A DNA stretch of 64,000 nt from Hymenolepis diminuta (GCA_900708905.1 CAADRB010000015.1:2189820-2253819); one strand, 5' to 3'. Positions 40,136 to 54,620 are shown, counted from the stretch's first letter. Numbers and translations are program-made. Notes: generated by a model from the sequence alone, not told the origin.

Positions 40136-42587
40136 AAAGGGGAGAGGCAATGATTTTTCGTATGTCGGAGATGCGGTCTACAACTGTTGGAATTTCTAGA
40201 ATCTAGTACTCTACCTATCAAGGAGGCTTAAAATCATTAATAAGATTAAGCATATGGCTTCGCATAACAGAAAATTTAGATGAGAAATTCAAGGAGTCAC
40301 ATCTGAAGCAATTATTGAAAGATTGAGATGGTAGCAATATATTTATGGTTCTGCTACTCTCATCTTTGGAATAAATTTCCACAAAGTGGTTCCAGAGGTT
40401 TTCCCTAGATAGTAGAATGCTTTTCAGTAAGAAACCTTGAAAAGAAATCAAGAAATGTGGAAGTTTAGCTTTTCAAGGGACTCCCTACAAGAATAGCACA
40501 AATACTAAAATAGTATACTCCTATACTTTTTTAGGAACCACTATAATGCAGATGTGATTAATTTCAACGATTGAAAGTTTCCACTTTGTGGATGATTAGA
40601 AATATTATAACCCAGAGAATTAGTACGTTGTCATTTATCCTAATATTGTTCTAAGTTTTTAGCAAATTAAGAACAAGTAAAATATCGTTTCTCTATTTTG
40701 ATCTTTCAAGGACGTTCCATAACTATAATCTTCCTTTTGAAATAATATACAGTACATTTGAGGACTTTGACGATTCCATTTAGAAATCCCGTGGAAAGAG
40801 TGGAATGGATGGGACAACGTTTTCATCAGCAATCTAATTCCCTGCCTGTCGAATATTAGATACACAGGGTTTCCAAACTAGATCGCTGTCAAATTATTTG
40901 TTTCATCAAAAAATGTTGTAGCTGTGGGATATATCAAGCAAAAATCTTAAAAAAGGGTCCTTCGAAGGTTATAATCGATTCTAAAGGTTAAAATTCTCAG
41001 TTTCTGGACTTCTCAAGTTCAATAAGAGGCAGGTGATTAAGAAATCAGCTTTCAGAATGTCATCCTTAATTCCTTTGGAGAAGTGCTTTCAATCATTAAT
41101 AATCCTAACCAACGTCAAGAATGACAATTGCTTAAATACAAATTCTATTAGTTGAGGTCTAAAGTTAACTGTAATTTTCTGGAATGTAGAATCATATCTA
41201 AATACTTGGCTTATAAAGGTAAAATAATTTGTACTTTGATGATGGATAAGATGATACATTCAAGGACTCCCTCTTCTCGCCATCTAAGTAATTTAACTCG
41301 TAACACTTATGGCAATAATTGAGAGTATTTTCATCAAAGAGTTTGTGAAATATGGTGTCATTTTAAAATATACCTCTTTGTGCACTGCATCCATCATCAT
41401 TAAAATACCATCACATTAGTAGAGGTGCCAACCCCACATTAACTTCATCCAATTTAATTCTATTCAATTGAAGGTGGAAAAGCATTTTAATCATCAGATG
41501 TAAATTATATCATTTGTTTGTCAACAAAAAGCACACCTTGGCGAAGCAGACTAACTGTTCTCAACATGACTGTTAGAAAGAGAAAGATTTGTTTTAGTAA
41601 ACTGGTGTGCTGGTGGAATAATAAGAAATGTGTGTTCGGGTCATAAATCAAGGCATCTGGGGCTGTCAGACGTACACCACGGCTTTTTTCCCACTTCTAA
41701 GTGGCTAGACTTAGACGCGAAGGGGTAAGTCTCGCTTCTCGCCTTCGAGTCGGGTCTCAATTTATCATTTTTCCTTTATGTTATGAACCCATTTTTACAA
41801 GAGTCTAGTTATATTAGCTAAAATTAACTCAAGTAGATAATTATGTAGCTAATCCAATACTATCGTTTGTTTATTTAAAAATAATTTATTTCGATAATAA
41901 ATCGATAAATTACTTTCCACGGTCGGTTCAAATATTGTTTATTTAGGACATTAGCAATATTCCGAAGTAGAATAAAACAATGGAATAAGGTTATCTACCA
42001 TTTCCCTTTTCAGTTTGTAATGAAATTGTAAAACTATGTAAAAGATATTTTACTCTCCAATACCCTTCCAAAGCATTAATAATTTTGATAATTAAATCTT
42101 ATTTGATAATAATTTAATCTGAATTGGAGATATTCGATGAATTTGAGTCCTGTCGACTATGTTGTTTGTCTACCACAGAGCTTGTAGCCAATTCACGTCA
42201 AATTAACTCAACCAATGATTATATAAATCTAATGTTCCACTACAGTTAGGTGAACTACTTCACATAGTGAAATAAGAACTGGACAAAGAGATAACCAATT
42301 TTTAATGTCTGCTGTTTAAAACATAATAACTAATGAAGTAGGGAGGGTTCTATTCTAGATATTTAGTCTAGATACTTAGTATATTGAGTTTCGCATGTTC
42401 GTAAACATAATCGTTTATTTCTCACAGGATTCCACTCAAATAAATGACAACTTTATAAATTCCAGTCGCGCTGAAAGACAAGCAGGTTAGGTGGAGTAGC
42501 CCTTTGGAAACTCTCTAATGAGAAAATCGCAGTCCACTATGCTCTGTCCTTAACTAATATAATTGATCATTTCGTTTATTGAATTTG

Positions 42588-42652
42588 TATCCACAATTGA
42601 AAAATGACCTTTTTTGGCAGACGTGCAGATTTAACGCTAAGCTACCGGTGCA
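42588..42652 (-). repeat. Possible diverged tRNA-like SINE head
   Basis: On the minus strand, GGTAGCTTAGCGTTAAATCTGC resembles a tRNA A box. It is followed by CACGTCTGCC and, at the T-arm position, GGTCATTTTTCAATTGTGG, which keeps the family GGTCAT start. No clear shared tail follows. It is a weaker member. Confidence 0.3.
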
Positions 42653-45600
42653 CACAGATTTCAATATCTGTCCCTCCCTCAGAGAATCACGTCGGTAAAC
42701 AATACTAGATCGTTCGATTCTTATTAGTCTAATGTAGATTACTAAATAATAAAGATTTAATCCCCGAAGACTATTAACTGTATCCCAGTTAACCTAACTA
42801 GCCAATTTCGAAGCTAAGTACCAGTTTTCTGGCGAATTCTTTATCAGATCAAGACAAAAATAGTAGTCTCCGGTATTTTGCTATTTCGTTCTTCTCAGCC
42901 AATTTTTTTAGTCATCCCGTTTTATAAGCCGCATATCTCAGTCTTGATAACAAGTCATGCCGAAATTTCTTCATTATATCTGATAATTCAAGCGATACGT
43001 GTCGCACATGTGACAAATTTGGACGGATAATTACAACTACCATACATCTCCACTTCAAACTTCTCTCTCATTCTGTTAGCATTGAATAGCACAGCAGACC
43101 GTATAAAAGTCTGTCTTGAAATTCCAGACATTCAGATTTATGTCTCCTTGCGCCAGTGTTAAGTGTTTACCACAGTGATATGGCAAAATCAACTTTCGGA
43201 ATTCTATAAAACATTACTTTAGTCAAACAAGTTAAAACTGCACCTGCAGAGTCCAGCCCTTGTCAACTATCTTGATTTGGAACATTAAGACAAGTAGTGT
43301 TGAAATTCTTTTCTTTCCCATAACAAGTAACCTTTTACACAAAAGACAGGAAATAGAACTGCAAATAAAAGTAGTTTGTTGAAACTTATTTGGCAATTTA
43401 TTATTAATCAAGGTGATGCTGCAACTTCAGAGAGAAATTGGTTAAACACAGTTGATATCGATTACTTGAGTAGAATATTGAAATCGTGGTTTTGCGGCAG
43501 GGCAGTTATCGATTTGCAAACTAGTTTCAGGCTAAGAGCAACTGAGCTCAACAAAATTAGAACTTGATCATTATAAAAAAATACATCGGCAATAGTTAAA
43601 TTAGCATGGTTAGAATACAAAACTTCCCTACTAATTCTTCATTTGAAGACGTCGGCCATCGTTTGCCGAATGTCACTGTCATGATCTCTGACTCTATTTG
43701 ATAGTCACTTTTTCAAATCACATCTTAGGATCTGTCATTTTGTGAGGTGAATGAAAAAAATTTAATCCGTCAGAAATGAGGAGTCAAAGCTTACAGTCCA
43801 ATTCTGACAGCCTTGATAAATCCATTTGAAAAATGATACCCGAGTCCTAAGTTTTAAATTCGGAGAATTTGTAGCATATAGGCTTGCTACATTTATGTTT
43901 ATTTGGTATTTTTCTAAAATATGATCAGAAATTGAGCTAAACGCTATCATTTCAAAAGCAAATTATAGGCATCTAATTGTATTAAAACCTTTTTAGAGCC
44001 CTATTAAGTGATAAAATTTTCATGCACACTAATGGTTTATCAGAATAGACAAATATATTGATATGGATGTGAGCAAAAGCTCAAATCAATCAACTGGTCA
44101 ATTAGCTCCAAATACTACCAACCTAAGTTACTTAGGGGTCGGTTCGGAAGCTATGGGACGATGTATTAAGTAATGTGTTGACAATTTTATTAATTTATGA
44201 TTCAAATAAAGCAAGGGTCTTTAGATGATCTAACCGAGCCCTCATTCACTATTAACCTAAACTATTTAACTACCCCTTGTGTTTACATGCTTCCTCAGAT
44301 TTTCGCCTTTTCCATTGTAAATGATTGCAGTGAGATTTATGCATGAATAAAATGCCATAAAAAGGAATTATGTCCACAACTGGCCATCAATTATAATGCG
44401 TTCGCTAAATTAGGTGTCAACTTAGGCCGACAAATATCTCCATTTACTGTTGTTTCCGTTTCATTAGGTCCTAACCGAAAGGCGCTTCATATGGTTAAAT
44501 TATAACATATTTCCTGTTCCTTCACCCCATTAAGCAAGACTGCTTTAATAAACTCCAAGGCTTGATTAACGAAACCAATATGAAAACTCATGGAAAAGGA
44601 AGAGTTTGCAGTTTTGTATGGGCAAGAGTTAATTTACAAGAATTCTTCAAACAATAATATTGGAAGGCTGACGTTTAGAGCAGTAAAACTCAATACACTC
44701 ACAGAAGATGACCTTTTATACACAGAATTTAACTTACTGGTTCACGCACATAACCATATTTTAAACACCAAAGCAGATAATATCTCACATGGAATATCCC
44801 TCTGTATTATAGACATGTTATATAGAAAGCGATCTTATAATATATCTTAATTTCTCAAACAAGGAATATTTCAGTCGTAGTTAATTTTATCAAAATAACA
44901 ATTTAATCTTTTTTCACCACTAAAGTAGATATTAATTGTCAAAATACCAACAGTCCCTTATCCAACTAACATCTGTGTTTCTATTTCAATCCCGTTATTT
45001 TTCAAATCACATAAAGCGGTTTAGGGATTTCATGCGGGGTCTCTGACACTGGTATTTTGATGGGATTATTGATACTGGCTGTCCTACATTTGCTCCCACA
45101 TACTGAATGCTATCGGTCTTGACTCTTTCCCCATATCTTTAAGACTTGTGATTTAAAGGCTAAGATAGAGACCTAAAAATGTAGGAATTTAGTTAGTGGT
45201 TGAAAAAATTGCACATCTTAGTTTTGATCAAGATTAGAAAATATCTCAAACTCTGTATAAATTGAATATATTCAAGATCTAAAGGGCCGAGGACAATAAC
45301 ACATTCTCTCTTTATCTATAAATGTGAACACTCGATTTGTTATTCGTTCGCGCCGAGCCGGTAATCACGCACAATACATTTACACTGATTTATCTTGCAC
45401 CACTTTTGACTCCGTTGACGCATATTTTCTCCACGTAACTACCATCAAGCTATATCAACAGAATAATAACCAGGTGGAACATCAGACATTGAGGTCCATC
45501 TGCATACCATCAATAGATGAAAATGGCATTTACTCGGAAAATTACTTGCTCGCCTCAAAAGTAGGTCTGCACTTTTATATAAAACGTCCAAGTTACAAGT

Positions 45601-45654
45601 AGAATAAAAGAGCATAAGAGACTAAGCCTCCTCTTAGAAAGTGATGGAAGAAGT

Positions 45655-45750
45655 ATGCTGGTGTCGTGGTAACGTGGATGGAGGCAAAATCAGAGGTCAT
45701 GGGATTGATAATAATCGGTGTACGAGCAGGATTAATACTAACGGTCAAGA
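45655..45750 (+). repeat. tRNA-derived SINE-like copy
   Basis: GGTGTCGTGGTAACGTGG (45660-45677) is A-box-like. It is followed by ATCAGAGGTCATGGGATTGA (45690-45709), which is the family B-box segment (GGTCATGGGTTCGA type). ATCGGTGTACGAGCAGG then occupies the position of the shared CATCGGTGTCCACCC tail. Confidence 0.5.
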
Positions 45751-46839
45751 ATAGGAGCTTAAATATATGAATTTATCATTAGAAAGAATCTATGATGTCG
45801 CTATTTAGTTTCTAGATTTATGTGTTTCCAGATGTAATTTATGCTGGAGAAGCATATAACATCTTCCATCATGGGAGTCCCGAAATACATCTAAAGACCT
45901 CGAATAAATCTGGTCTTATCTACCTATCTGCTCTATCAACTAGAGCAGATCATCCGACTTCCAAAGACAATTTTCTGTTAATCGAAGAAAAGAAAAGGGA
46001 GCATGTGTTTTCAAACTCCTTTTTCAAGTTTTGTCAACAAAGGAAATTCAAATACCATGAACACACCACTTCAGCGAAAATAATCGAAATATTGAAATTT
46101 TTGTGTGTCCTTGGTCCTGTAAGTAAATGGAGGATTGAAATCAAAATATGATAATTTTCAGGCTTGTGGATGCACTTAGCCAGACTAGGAAAAATGTGAA
46201 GACGGGGATCAGGAAGAACATAAGTTAAGGCATCAAATGATTCCTATTTCATAAAAATTCAGGATTTAAAGTTCTTTAAAACATGAAGCATAGTTAATTG
46301 CATTATGATCTGGCATTCAAAAGTTCAGCTTCTGTATCTGATTGTTGGTTCCCGAATAATAGTTAATGTCCGAGGTGTTCAGGGCCTATTAATTAGTAGA
46401 TTTAATTGAGAAGTTGGTAAAATCATATAGGCTTAGCTTTCTCTTTTGATAGCCAGCTCTCAACCAGTTAAATAAAAGTACATATACCAAATAATGCAGA
46501 AGCCCTGTTTTAAGCCTTCTAATCCGATGACTAGGAAGAATAGAATCTAAGGGTGTAGAATAAGGAGAAACGGACCGATAAATGAAACTGATAATTGAGA
46601 TATTCCTCATCATATACTATGGATATAAAACACGGGGATTTTTAGTATTTCTTCTGCACTGACTTAAACGTGTTTAAAAAGATAGAGCTTTGTGCAAATT
46701 TCTCCCCAATCTTCTTAAGTTAAGTATTTGAATACATTTTCAGTGATCAGTAAATTGAAAATTGATATCACAGAAAATCATCTGTTTTGTTTACATTTAT
46801 TCAACATTTTGCTTATTTCACACTAAATGTGTATTAATC

Positions 46840-47200
46840 AGGCAGACATAAATCGTGGTGTGCATGACAGAGTGAGAAAGGCATAAATCAAATCCCCAAC
46901 CATAAATCTACCCTTTCTGAGGCCTACCCGTGCCTGGCGACGCTTATCTAGGTAATACACACAGCGGCATAGATCAGGTTCGATGGACGACTTCCTCGTG
47001 GAAGGCATAGCGTACGACACAAGGGAGGCAGTTACTCATTCGTCATTGGCGCGTGAAAATACGCGCACTTGCACGGCGCATGGTGCGTGGGTACAATCTC
47101 TGTCACATACGAGAAATACGCTCGCAAGATCAAAGGGGCTCATTAATCAATCACTCATGTGAACGCGCGGGTATGTACACAAAGATAGTGGGTGTTAGAC
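46840..47200. promoter_or_regulatory. CATAAATC trio followed by a CpG-rich block
   Basis: ACATAAATC (46846), GCATAAATC (46881) and CCATAAATC (46900) occur within about 62 bases. On the other strand these read GATTTATG(G/C/T), the TTTATG core bound by posterior Hox and Caudal-type homeodomains. The next 250 bases are unusually CpG-rich (e.g. GGCGCGTGAAAATACGCGC). Overlapping short frames on both strands have no motif. An enhancer or an undetected promoter is possible. Confidence 0.3.
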
Positions 47201-50200
47201 AGAGAATTGATGGCCTGATGGATGGCCGAAATGCTTTGAAGTGGCTACTAAAGCTAGAGAGAGATCACCTGTTGATATAACAATCTAGAAGACGGAGAAT
47301 AAGTGTGAGGTAGGGGGAGTATTTATGCTACGTCTGTGTGTAGACAAGACGACTAGACAAATAACTAACCGGTACCGGAGAGATTATATGATCATCTGCG
47401 GGAAAAACCCAACATACTTAGGTGCGCTGGGAGGGGGTGGTGGGAAAATGACTGCTGTTATTAATGTCTAAGCAAATAAACACTAATTTCTTGATTGTAT
47501 CATTGTCACCATTTAGGACTCATTTGCTTACAACAGCCATTTGCCATTTATCACTTTTGAAAGGGGAGTAAATTAGGAGACCGGAAATAGCCCTCATATT
47601 AATCATTCGTCGCGATTTCTACCCTTTTCCTTATAGGTGAATGGTATCGAATTCATATTTCACTTCACTGAAAGAAGATAACTGCTTTATCAACGTGTCT
47701 CATTTATCTTCTAGTCGCTTATGTTGAACAAAGAGTAAGGAAAAATTAAGCTAAGGAAAATTCTTTAGATCTTTTGATCTAAGTGAAGTCACTCAATTAT
47801 TACTTCATAAACATAAAAATAGACTTTCCTAGAAGTTTATCTGCTTCTTTAAGTTCGTAAATAAAAGTAAATGTATTTAATTTTCGTGAAAAATAATTGG
47901 TTTAAGTTAAAATTGGTTTTTAGCAAGTCTAAGCGAAAAATATTGATTTTCATTCTCGCCAAATAAATGGAATAATTAGTTTGCATTAACAGTCGATCGA
48001 ATTATGATGCTCGATCTCTTTCTTTGGCTAAGTAGAAAATCGCTACGCTAATTCAAGGGTAAACTTTGGATTATAACCTGAATCATTCAAAAGAACTAAG
48101 ATGCTCAACTTTGGCCTAATTTGGTAAAATCTTAGTCTGCATAGCTAGAGACAATTAAATGGTTTGTTATTGCACAGGTGATCAAAGCCATTAAATCCCA
48201 GATTGATGTGTCTAGTCGCGTGTGTCTAATTGTCACTCAGACAGCACACTCTAGTTACTGCCGCCACAAGGCGTCTCTATTATATGGTTGGTACAGGCTT
48301 AAACCTGTTTGATAGCTGGCTTTCTTAGATAAAGCAGCGTGTTTGTTGTGTGTGCGGCTTATGTGTTGCGCCTTTCATCTTTTATCGCTGCGCGCTATTT
48401 AGCCAGTAGTGATAACTCTACCAGTATGACTGATGGACCTAACCAGCTAGCCAACTAGTAAGGATTTATATCACCACCACTCACTCAGACTGCTTTATGA
48501 TAGATATTTCTCATTTCTAAATGTTCTTCCTTAGCATACACGCCAGTCAATTTTAAGCTGAAAATCAAGTAAAACTATCTTTACAAAAAATACTTGTGAC
48601 TTGCAGCTGTTTTAAGCTCAGGGAGAGGAGGGAGTATCGGGCTGCTATAAGAAGAAAAATCGATACGAAAGTTACTATTTCTTTCGATGCAATAAAAAAT
48701 CGATTGCATTAATGCGGCCAAAGCCGAAAAATTATAAGCCGTATTTAAGTGCAAAATATGCTATCCAATGATGCAAACAGAAGACATAAATGAAATCGAA
48801 AATTGTTATTTATGGCCTCATATCCTTAATAATCATTTGGAGGAATGGAGTTTATATTTGCGACTGAGTGCGTCTAAATGTTGACTAGTGTTCGGTAAGG
48901 TCTTTGATCTAATGCGATTTTCTCTTATTATTATGCGAACAGTTCGGTTCAACCAGTCAGACGTCTGACTACTAGTGAGCGAGCGAGCCAGTTAGAAAAT
49001 AAGGCTCGAATATAGTGCAAAACAGGATTTATGAAGTCTGACTGCTGCTTGCTATCTAGTATTTTATTGCTGCTTCCCCAAGGAAAGTAAAATTGAAGGC
49101 CAATAAGACAGTGGGTGAGAGGTGAAAAATGGCCTTCACACTCTCTATTTGGGATTAATCTATGCACACACATTCCCTAAACCATAAATTTTCCCCTGGT
49201 AAAGAGGCGACTTTAAAAGTCTCAGAATTAACGTTGTGGGGTGTGTGAGATAAATATTCATTTGAAACTAAAGCCGAAACTTCAAAAGAAATCGAGAAGG
49301 TCTACAAGCTTGGAATAATCCATTCTAATCAGATCTGATCTCGAGCTCCTACTTGATTTATGTTCAGGCGGGTGATAAGTAATTGGGCATTAAGTGCTTT
49401 CTACTTTATATTTCAATCCAGAATTTTTTATAAATTGTGGAAACTATTATCCGATTATTTCATTCCAATTGAAGAAGTGAGTTTATAAGACTTCACCAAC
49501 ATAAAATAATCAATAATTTGCCACTAAAATAGAACTCCCTGGGTGGTATTTGAAAAAAGTAACTGAAAGAATCGGACTGTTTATATAAACCCACCTGTAA
49601 TGCGAGGATATTTTTATCCACTAGATATCACTAGGCTACATTTAACTCAGATCTAGAGTGAGTGATAGGACAGGGACGTTGTTATTTCAAGGCACTGTTA
49701 ATTCGACAGAGAGGACATAAAGGAATACAATTCGTCTTCATATTGTTGATGTTAAAACACTGCCGGACCGATGATAGTTAGCTGCCAAGCTGTCAGGAGT
49801 GACGTGCGCTTGCATATTGGTGAAGGTAGAGAGCGATTTAAAAACCACCTGCGGGAATCGCTTATCTTAAAGCTATAGAAGCTCTTCATCTTTGAGCTTT
49901 GCCTATTGGCCTCCTATCAAATATTAGAAGCCAGCCACTTTACCACTTTGTGGACAATATCTGACTATTTTTAGTAAAAAAATAAAATAAATAAAATATT
50001 CTTGTAAAATTGTAGTATGCTTGCTTGCCACTTTAAAAAGACAAAACTATTCAAAAATGGCCTTCTTATTTATCATTAAAATAGGCATCCTTTTAATGAA
50101 TTTAATAAATTGGGATAGCAATCTACAAGGACAATTCCATTAATTCTGTCTGGCACCAACCTATTCTCATCCGTTGAAACAAGAATTATTCATTCTCCTC

Positions 50201-52061
50201 CTTACTGAATTCTGCGGTAGGGCGCAAGCAGGAAGAGAACTCCCCTTTTTTCAATCCAACCAGTCGATCATGCGTATCTGATATAATATATTGCTCACAT
50301 TGGAAGCTAATTATACTCTAAGCAGATTTTATTATCTAAGGGAGGACAGTTATATATAGGACAAACATATTGCGAAATCGGGGTGCGGGCAATCAATCAG
50401 AACTCAGCTAAAAGTACACGCCTTCTTTTGTTTGTTGCTAACCTATTTGGCATTAAATACTGTTACTTATACGAGTGGCTAATTCGTATTTCACTTCAGT
50501 GCGATTACGAAACAACTGGGCTGAGTCATTCATTGCTTACCTTGCCATGTTGGATCATCGATTTTCCTTCTCGCGCCGAAAATTAGAATAGAATTAGCCT
50601 AAAGGGATTACAGTTGCCTAAAATTTAATTAAACAATAGACTTAGGGTTATTACCACTAAATCTTATCATAACCTTCCGAATATAACTTCGCCTTGAAGC
50701 TGTCTTTAGAAGCTATTTTGGGGGGATCTTTAATTCTTCACATGAATAAAAAAACGAATAAAGTGTTATTGAATAAAAGAGGAAAGTTATTCAAGAAAAA
50801 TTAAATTAATTATCTATTGTTAAATATTTATAAAGTGCCAAAAGGTGCACGAATTGCGTGGTCATTGGATTGAATAGTTTTGAGTAAGGTCTAATATTAC
50901 GCTAATCTCGTGTTATTAACGAGTTCCGGAGATTATGGCTATTTAGGAGTCTAAAAGAATAATGTAATGCCAAGTTATAGTATTATGAACACCCTTGTGG
51001 TCAGATATGAAGTGGTACTCCCATAAATCCATAAATTCCAAATTGGAAATGAATAATTGAACTGCTTTTTCAAGGTCAACCTGAATTTTGAGTTACTAAT
51101 AAGCACTTATGGGCAATATTTTATGGAATATTTGCTTTACCAAATTTAAAAGACCTCTTAAATCCACTCACACTTCAAACTCACTGTGCACCAATCAAAC
51201 ACAAAAGTCCACCTTGAAGATGCTACCAGGCAGAGAAAGTACACAAACAGACATAGTTGCGTTCACTTTTCTCAAAACTCTAGATTCATATAGATTACAA
51301 ATTCGGAATCTTATTGGGCATAATGCCTTTGAATTAAGTGACTATTTAACCAAGTTAGAACAAAATCATTAAATCTACTAGTTAATTAGTACTTATTCTT
51401 TGAGAATTTTAAAGGTAAAATTGACCATTTTGACAACCGTTTCCTACTAATAAACACCCTATCACTTCGATGTTATATCATTTTAATTTCCAATTTTCTT
51501 GAAATTTTATCAACTTTAATCTATTTAGAATCGTAGTTCGTTTAAACAAACTTAAGTTTGTCATCAATGGACGTTACCTGTATAAAAATTCGCAGGGGGT
51601 AAAAATCGATCGCAAATTGCGAGCATTAAATTCGCCAATGCACAACACCTGTACACATGCACTGCAGCTTTTTCAGGCAGTATTCGGTTCCCAATTGAGG
51701 GGAGGGCAGGGAAATTAACACATTGACTGTCTCCTGGGAACGTTCCTCTCCATAATTTCCCCTTCCTCCCTCTGGGTAAAATGACTTGTCCATCTCAGCA
51801 AGAATTGGGCGATTAGATAGCTGTTGATTGACAAACTAAACTCCCCGCTCTACCCATGCCTATCATTACACCTGTTTCCACAGCAGTTTAAGATGGACTA
51901 CATGGTAAAATTTAAGGTAATTAGGGCATACTTAGAGGGGGTTTGGGTGATTTTGTGGTTTTGAAAGTTAACTGACATGACAGTTGAGGAAAATAATGAA
52001 TGTCTCATTCAATAGCAATGAACTAGCTAAAATCACTCCGTTTATTCCAGCATTTGGGTTT

Positions 52062-52230
52062 ATGCCCAGAGTTTTAAAATTGTTCGAAATTGGAAGAAAA
52101 TTGGGAGAAGATACTACACGAAAACCATTTCTGTCAAAAGAAACTTCTAAATGTCAAAATTTTCTGTCAAATGACAGAATCTCGAAAGATTTTGCGTGAC
52201 AGGTCTCTAACAGTTTGTCATGACAAGTTT
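52062..52230. promoter_or_regulatory. Dense TGACA/TGTCA cluster with an inverted pair
   Basis: CTGTCA or TGACAG cores occur at 52131, 52164, 52172 and 52197-52202, with TGTCATGACA at 52217-52226. The pair TTCTGTCA-AA-TGACAGAA at 52162-52179 is a perfect 8-base inverted repeat. More of the same motif lies upstream at 51825-51833 (TGATTGACA) and 51972-51983. This matches MEIS/TGIF-type sites; function is inferred. Confidence 0.3.
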
Positions 52231-53702
52231 AAAACTCACCCTAATCATTATCATTATTTCTTTGGATTCTAATGGATGGATTAGGTAAATTTATTATTAG
52301 ACGTCTAAAGGGTCATAGTAACGAAATATCAATAAACGATAGTTTCTTTTACCATTGTTTTAGAATTCCTAAGCTTCTTCGTTTGAACGAATGGATTTTA
52401 AACGGCAAATTTCATTCTTCATGGCCATATTCAAAAACACAGTGGAGTGTTTTCTTTACAAAGACCTATGCATTATTCAGCATCTTAACGCCAATCATTA
52501 AAAAACCTAAAGAAGTCTCCCAGTTCCCAAGACCACTTCCAAATCGAGTAATTGACAGGGGCATATGAAAACGGAAAAAGTTGTTTTTATAATTGGCAGG
52601 CCAATAATCTTTAACAAAGGTTGACAAAACCCATTTAAGGTAAGCCGAATACAAATTCCTATTCATTTGGTGTTTTACTGGTGCCGAGAATATCGATTGC
52701 ATGTTTTCACGCAATCAGCTGTTCTGAAAACCCGGCTTAAAAAATAGAAAAATTAATAATCTACCGAAATGAGTGTTCAAAACCAGAGATGATTTTATAA
52801 ACGATTTATTGCAAATTAGCTAACACAATCTTTCAATTTATTAGCTCGAAATAAGCAGTGACAACTCAAACTAATGTGCTAAATGGATTCCGAAATGTCA
52901 AATGAATTTAGTTGAAAGAATTCTGCATAAATTGCCACAATTAAATAATGTTGACAAATGTCTGATCTGAATTGAGACAAGAGTTAAAGGAATGTATTTT
53001 CACCAAAAATGTTATATTTACGATGCAATGAAAGTATGGGAGCTCAATTAGCAAAATCACGGCGTTAATAACTTACTTCAAAGAGCTAACGACGACCATT
53101 ACAAAATGGCTCCACACCAACGATAAACAAGACTCGCTAACATTTGATTTCATGCGTGGGGGTGTTGGTGGTGAAATTAAATTGTTTGTCGTATGGCTCG
53201 ACATCATAATATTGTAATATTCTTTGTAAAATCATGCAGTTAATAGCCAAGTATAGTTGGTAAAAGGAAATCACTCTGCATAAGGCAGGAATTATGCTAT
53301 CAGGTTTCATGAAATTAAATAGAAAAATGCGGAGACAAATTACTGAACTTCCGCTTATCATTCGTGCCAGGGAAATATGACTACAAAGAGTAGATATAGA
53401 TGCAAGAATACTACTGATAACTTCATTGGGCGACCAAATTTTATGAATCAGATTATAATAGAATAAGTCAGCAATTGCTTTCATCATAAAGGGGAATAAT
53501 TTATGGTCTCTAGTCTGCATACACTTTTAAGGTTTTATGAAATACGATCGTAACCCGACTTTGAGTATTTTGCTTTGATTTGTCTAAATTATTAGATAGG
53601 GAAATATCACAGAAACAGATTTAAAAAAGAGGTTTTTCCAGTCTCCATTCTAAATATCTCGTACAAAGCTGAAGAATAAACAAGACCAAAAGCCGACTGG
53701 AA

Positions 53703-53800
53703 AGTTTATTTAAAGATCGTATAGATAATACAAATTGGACAACAGGGTGCAAAGCTTTCAGATTCGAGTACATTGAAGAAGAACCCTCAGAGACTTTATG
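53703..53800 (+). repeat. Decayed transposon-like fragment, copy B
   Basis: The frame reads FKDRIDNTNWTTG, matching copy A (SKDRIDDTEWTIG). A 13-base identity CATTCTAAATATC also occurs 60 bases before this core and shortly after the copy A core, suggesting rearranged copies. The flanking frames are broken. Confidence 0.4.
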
Positions 53801-54507
53801 ATTGCATTTTCTGCATTTTGACATTCTTTTCCATCTTTAAAATGCGATGATGGATTTCAAGGTCATATTCAGAGACATTTGCTCTTCATTTAGTTGAGCA
53901 GCCTTGAATTTGAAATAATTATATGAGAGCGTATGCATTAGAATAGTAGTTGATTGACCGATTTCTTCTTTGCAAGCTTGTTGCATCCGACGCGGTGTTT
54001 AAGCTAACAAGACTATGATTTATGATATGATATTTTATTCACTGGTATATTACTGTCAAGGGTGAAAAGTAATAAATAATTATTTAATATTTAAACACCA
54101 AGAGTTAAAAATGCAGAACGGGTAGTTACATCTGAAGTTCAAAAAAATGTGATACGCCTTGGCTCCTGATAAATGTCTGCTTGAGTTGGCTTGGCGATAA
54201 AACATATTACTATGAAGACATCAAAGCTCAGACACGAATGGCAAATAAACGAGCTTTACACCCTTTATATTTGTTAGAACAGGTATGTGGTGATTTGTGA
54301 AATGACTTTACGCCAACAAACATGGAATTCTTGCCACAAAACCTTCTTAAGGATTTGATGAGTTAATGACTAACAAGGAAATTAATCAATAACTTTAGAA
54401 ATTCAACATACGTGTCCATATTGAACATAACTTACTCTCTTGGAGTTAAATAAAAGGAAAAAATAAATAAAGGGAAAGTACTTCTTGAGTAGGTTCTTTA
54501 GTTAACT

Positions 54508-54620
54508 ATGGAAAGTAAATTGACAACTTTTCATCGTGAGAAAGCAACTGAAATCCGATACGGGATGAAGAAGGAGTTCGAACGGATTTTGAGAATAATA
54601 TCAGGATATTATAAAGTCTT
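54508..54620 (+). repeat. Dispersed repeat pair, copy 1
   Basis: The stretch ACTTTTCATCGTGAGAAAGC and the bases following it to CCGATA match the copy at 57563-57603 at roughly 80%. Similarity continues through GATGAAGAAGGAGTTCGAA and on to AATAATATC. The 69-codon open frame here has no known motif and is probably a repeat remnant. Confidence 0.4.

Larger units (their letters stand above)
36051..42587. other. Non-coding upstream landscape of the zinc-finger gene
   Basis: No supported gene. It holds the pyrimidine tract at 36410, a 13-base inverted pair (CTTCAAAATGAAG near 39252, CTTCATTTTGAAG near 39477) and the GC-richer TGACAG block at 39940-40135. Open frames up to 112 codons are chance-length and lack motifs. 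Confidence 0.5.

Noticed and set aside
45822..46151. 109-codon plus-strand frame with a TTTCCAG acceptor at its start and a GTAAGT donor (46119) at its end, looking like an internal exon
   Set aside because: Frames of this length are expected a few times by chance in 64 kb at this AT content. The peptide has no recognised motif and no partner exon was found. It is worth a check with transcripts but not supported as a gene.
52272..52568. 98-codon plus-strand frame
   Set aside because: No recognised motif, no splice or promoter context, and chance length.
53137..53520. 127-codon minus-strand frame
   Set aside because: About one frame this long is expected by chance. No domain, no splice context, and it lies in a repeat-remnant area.
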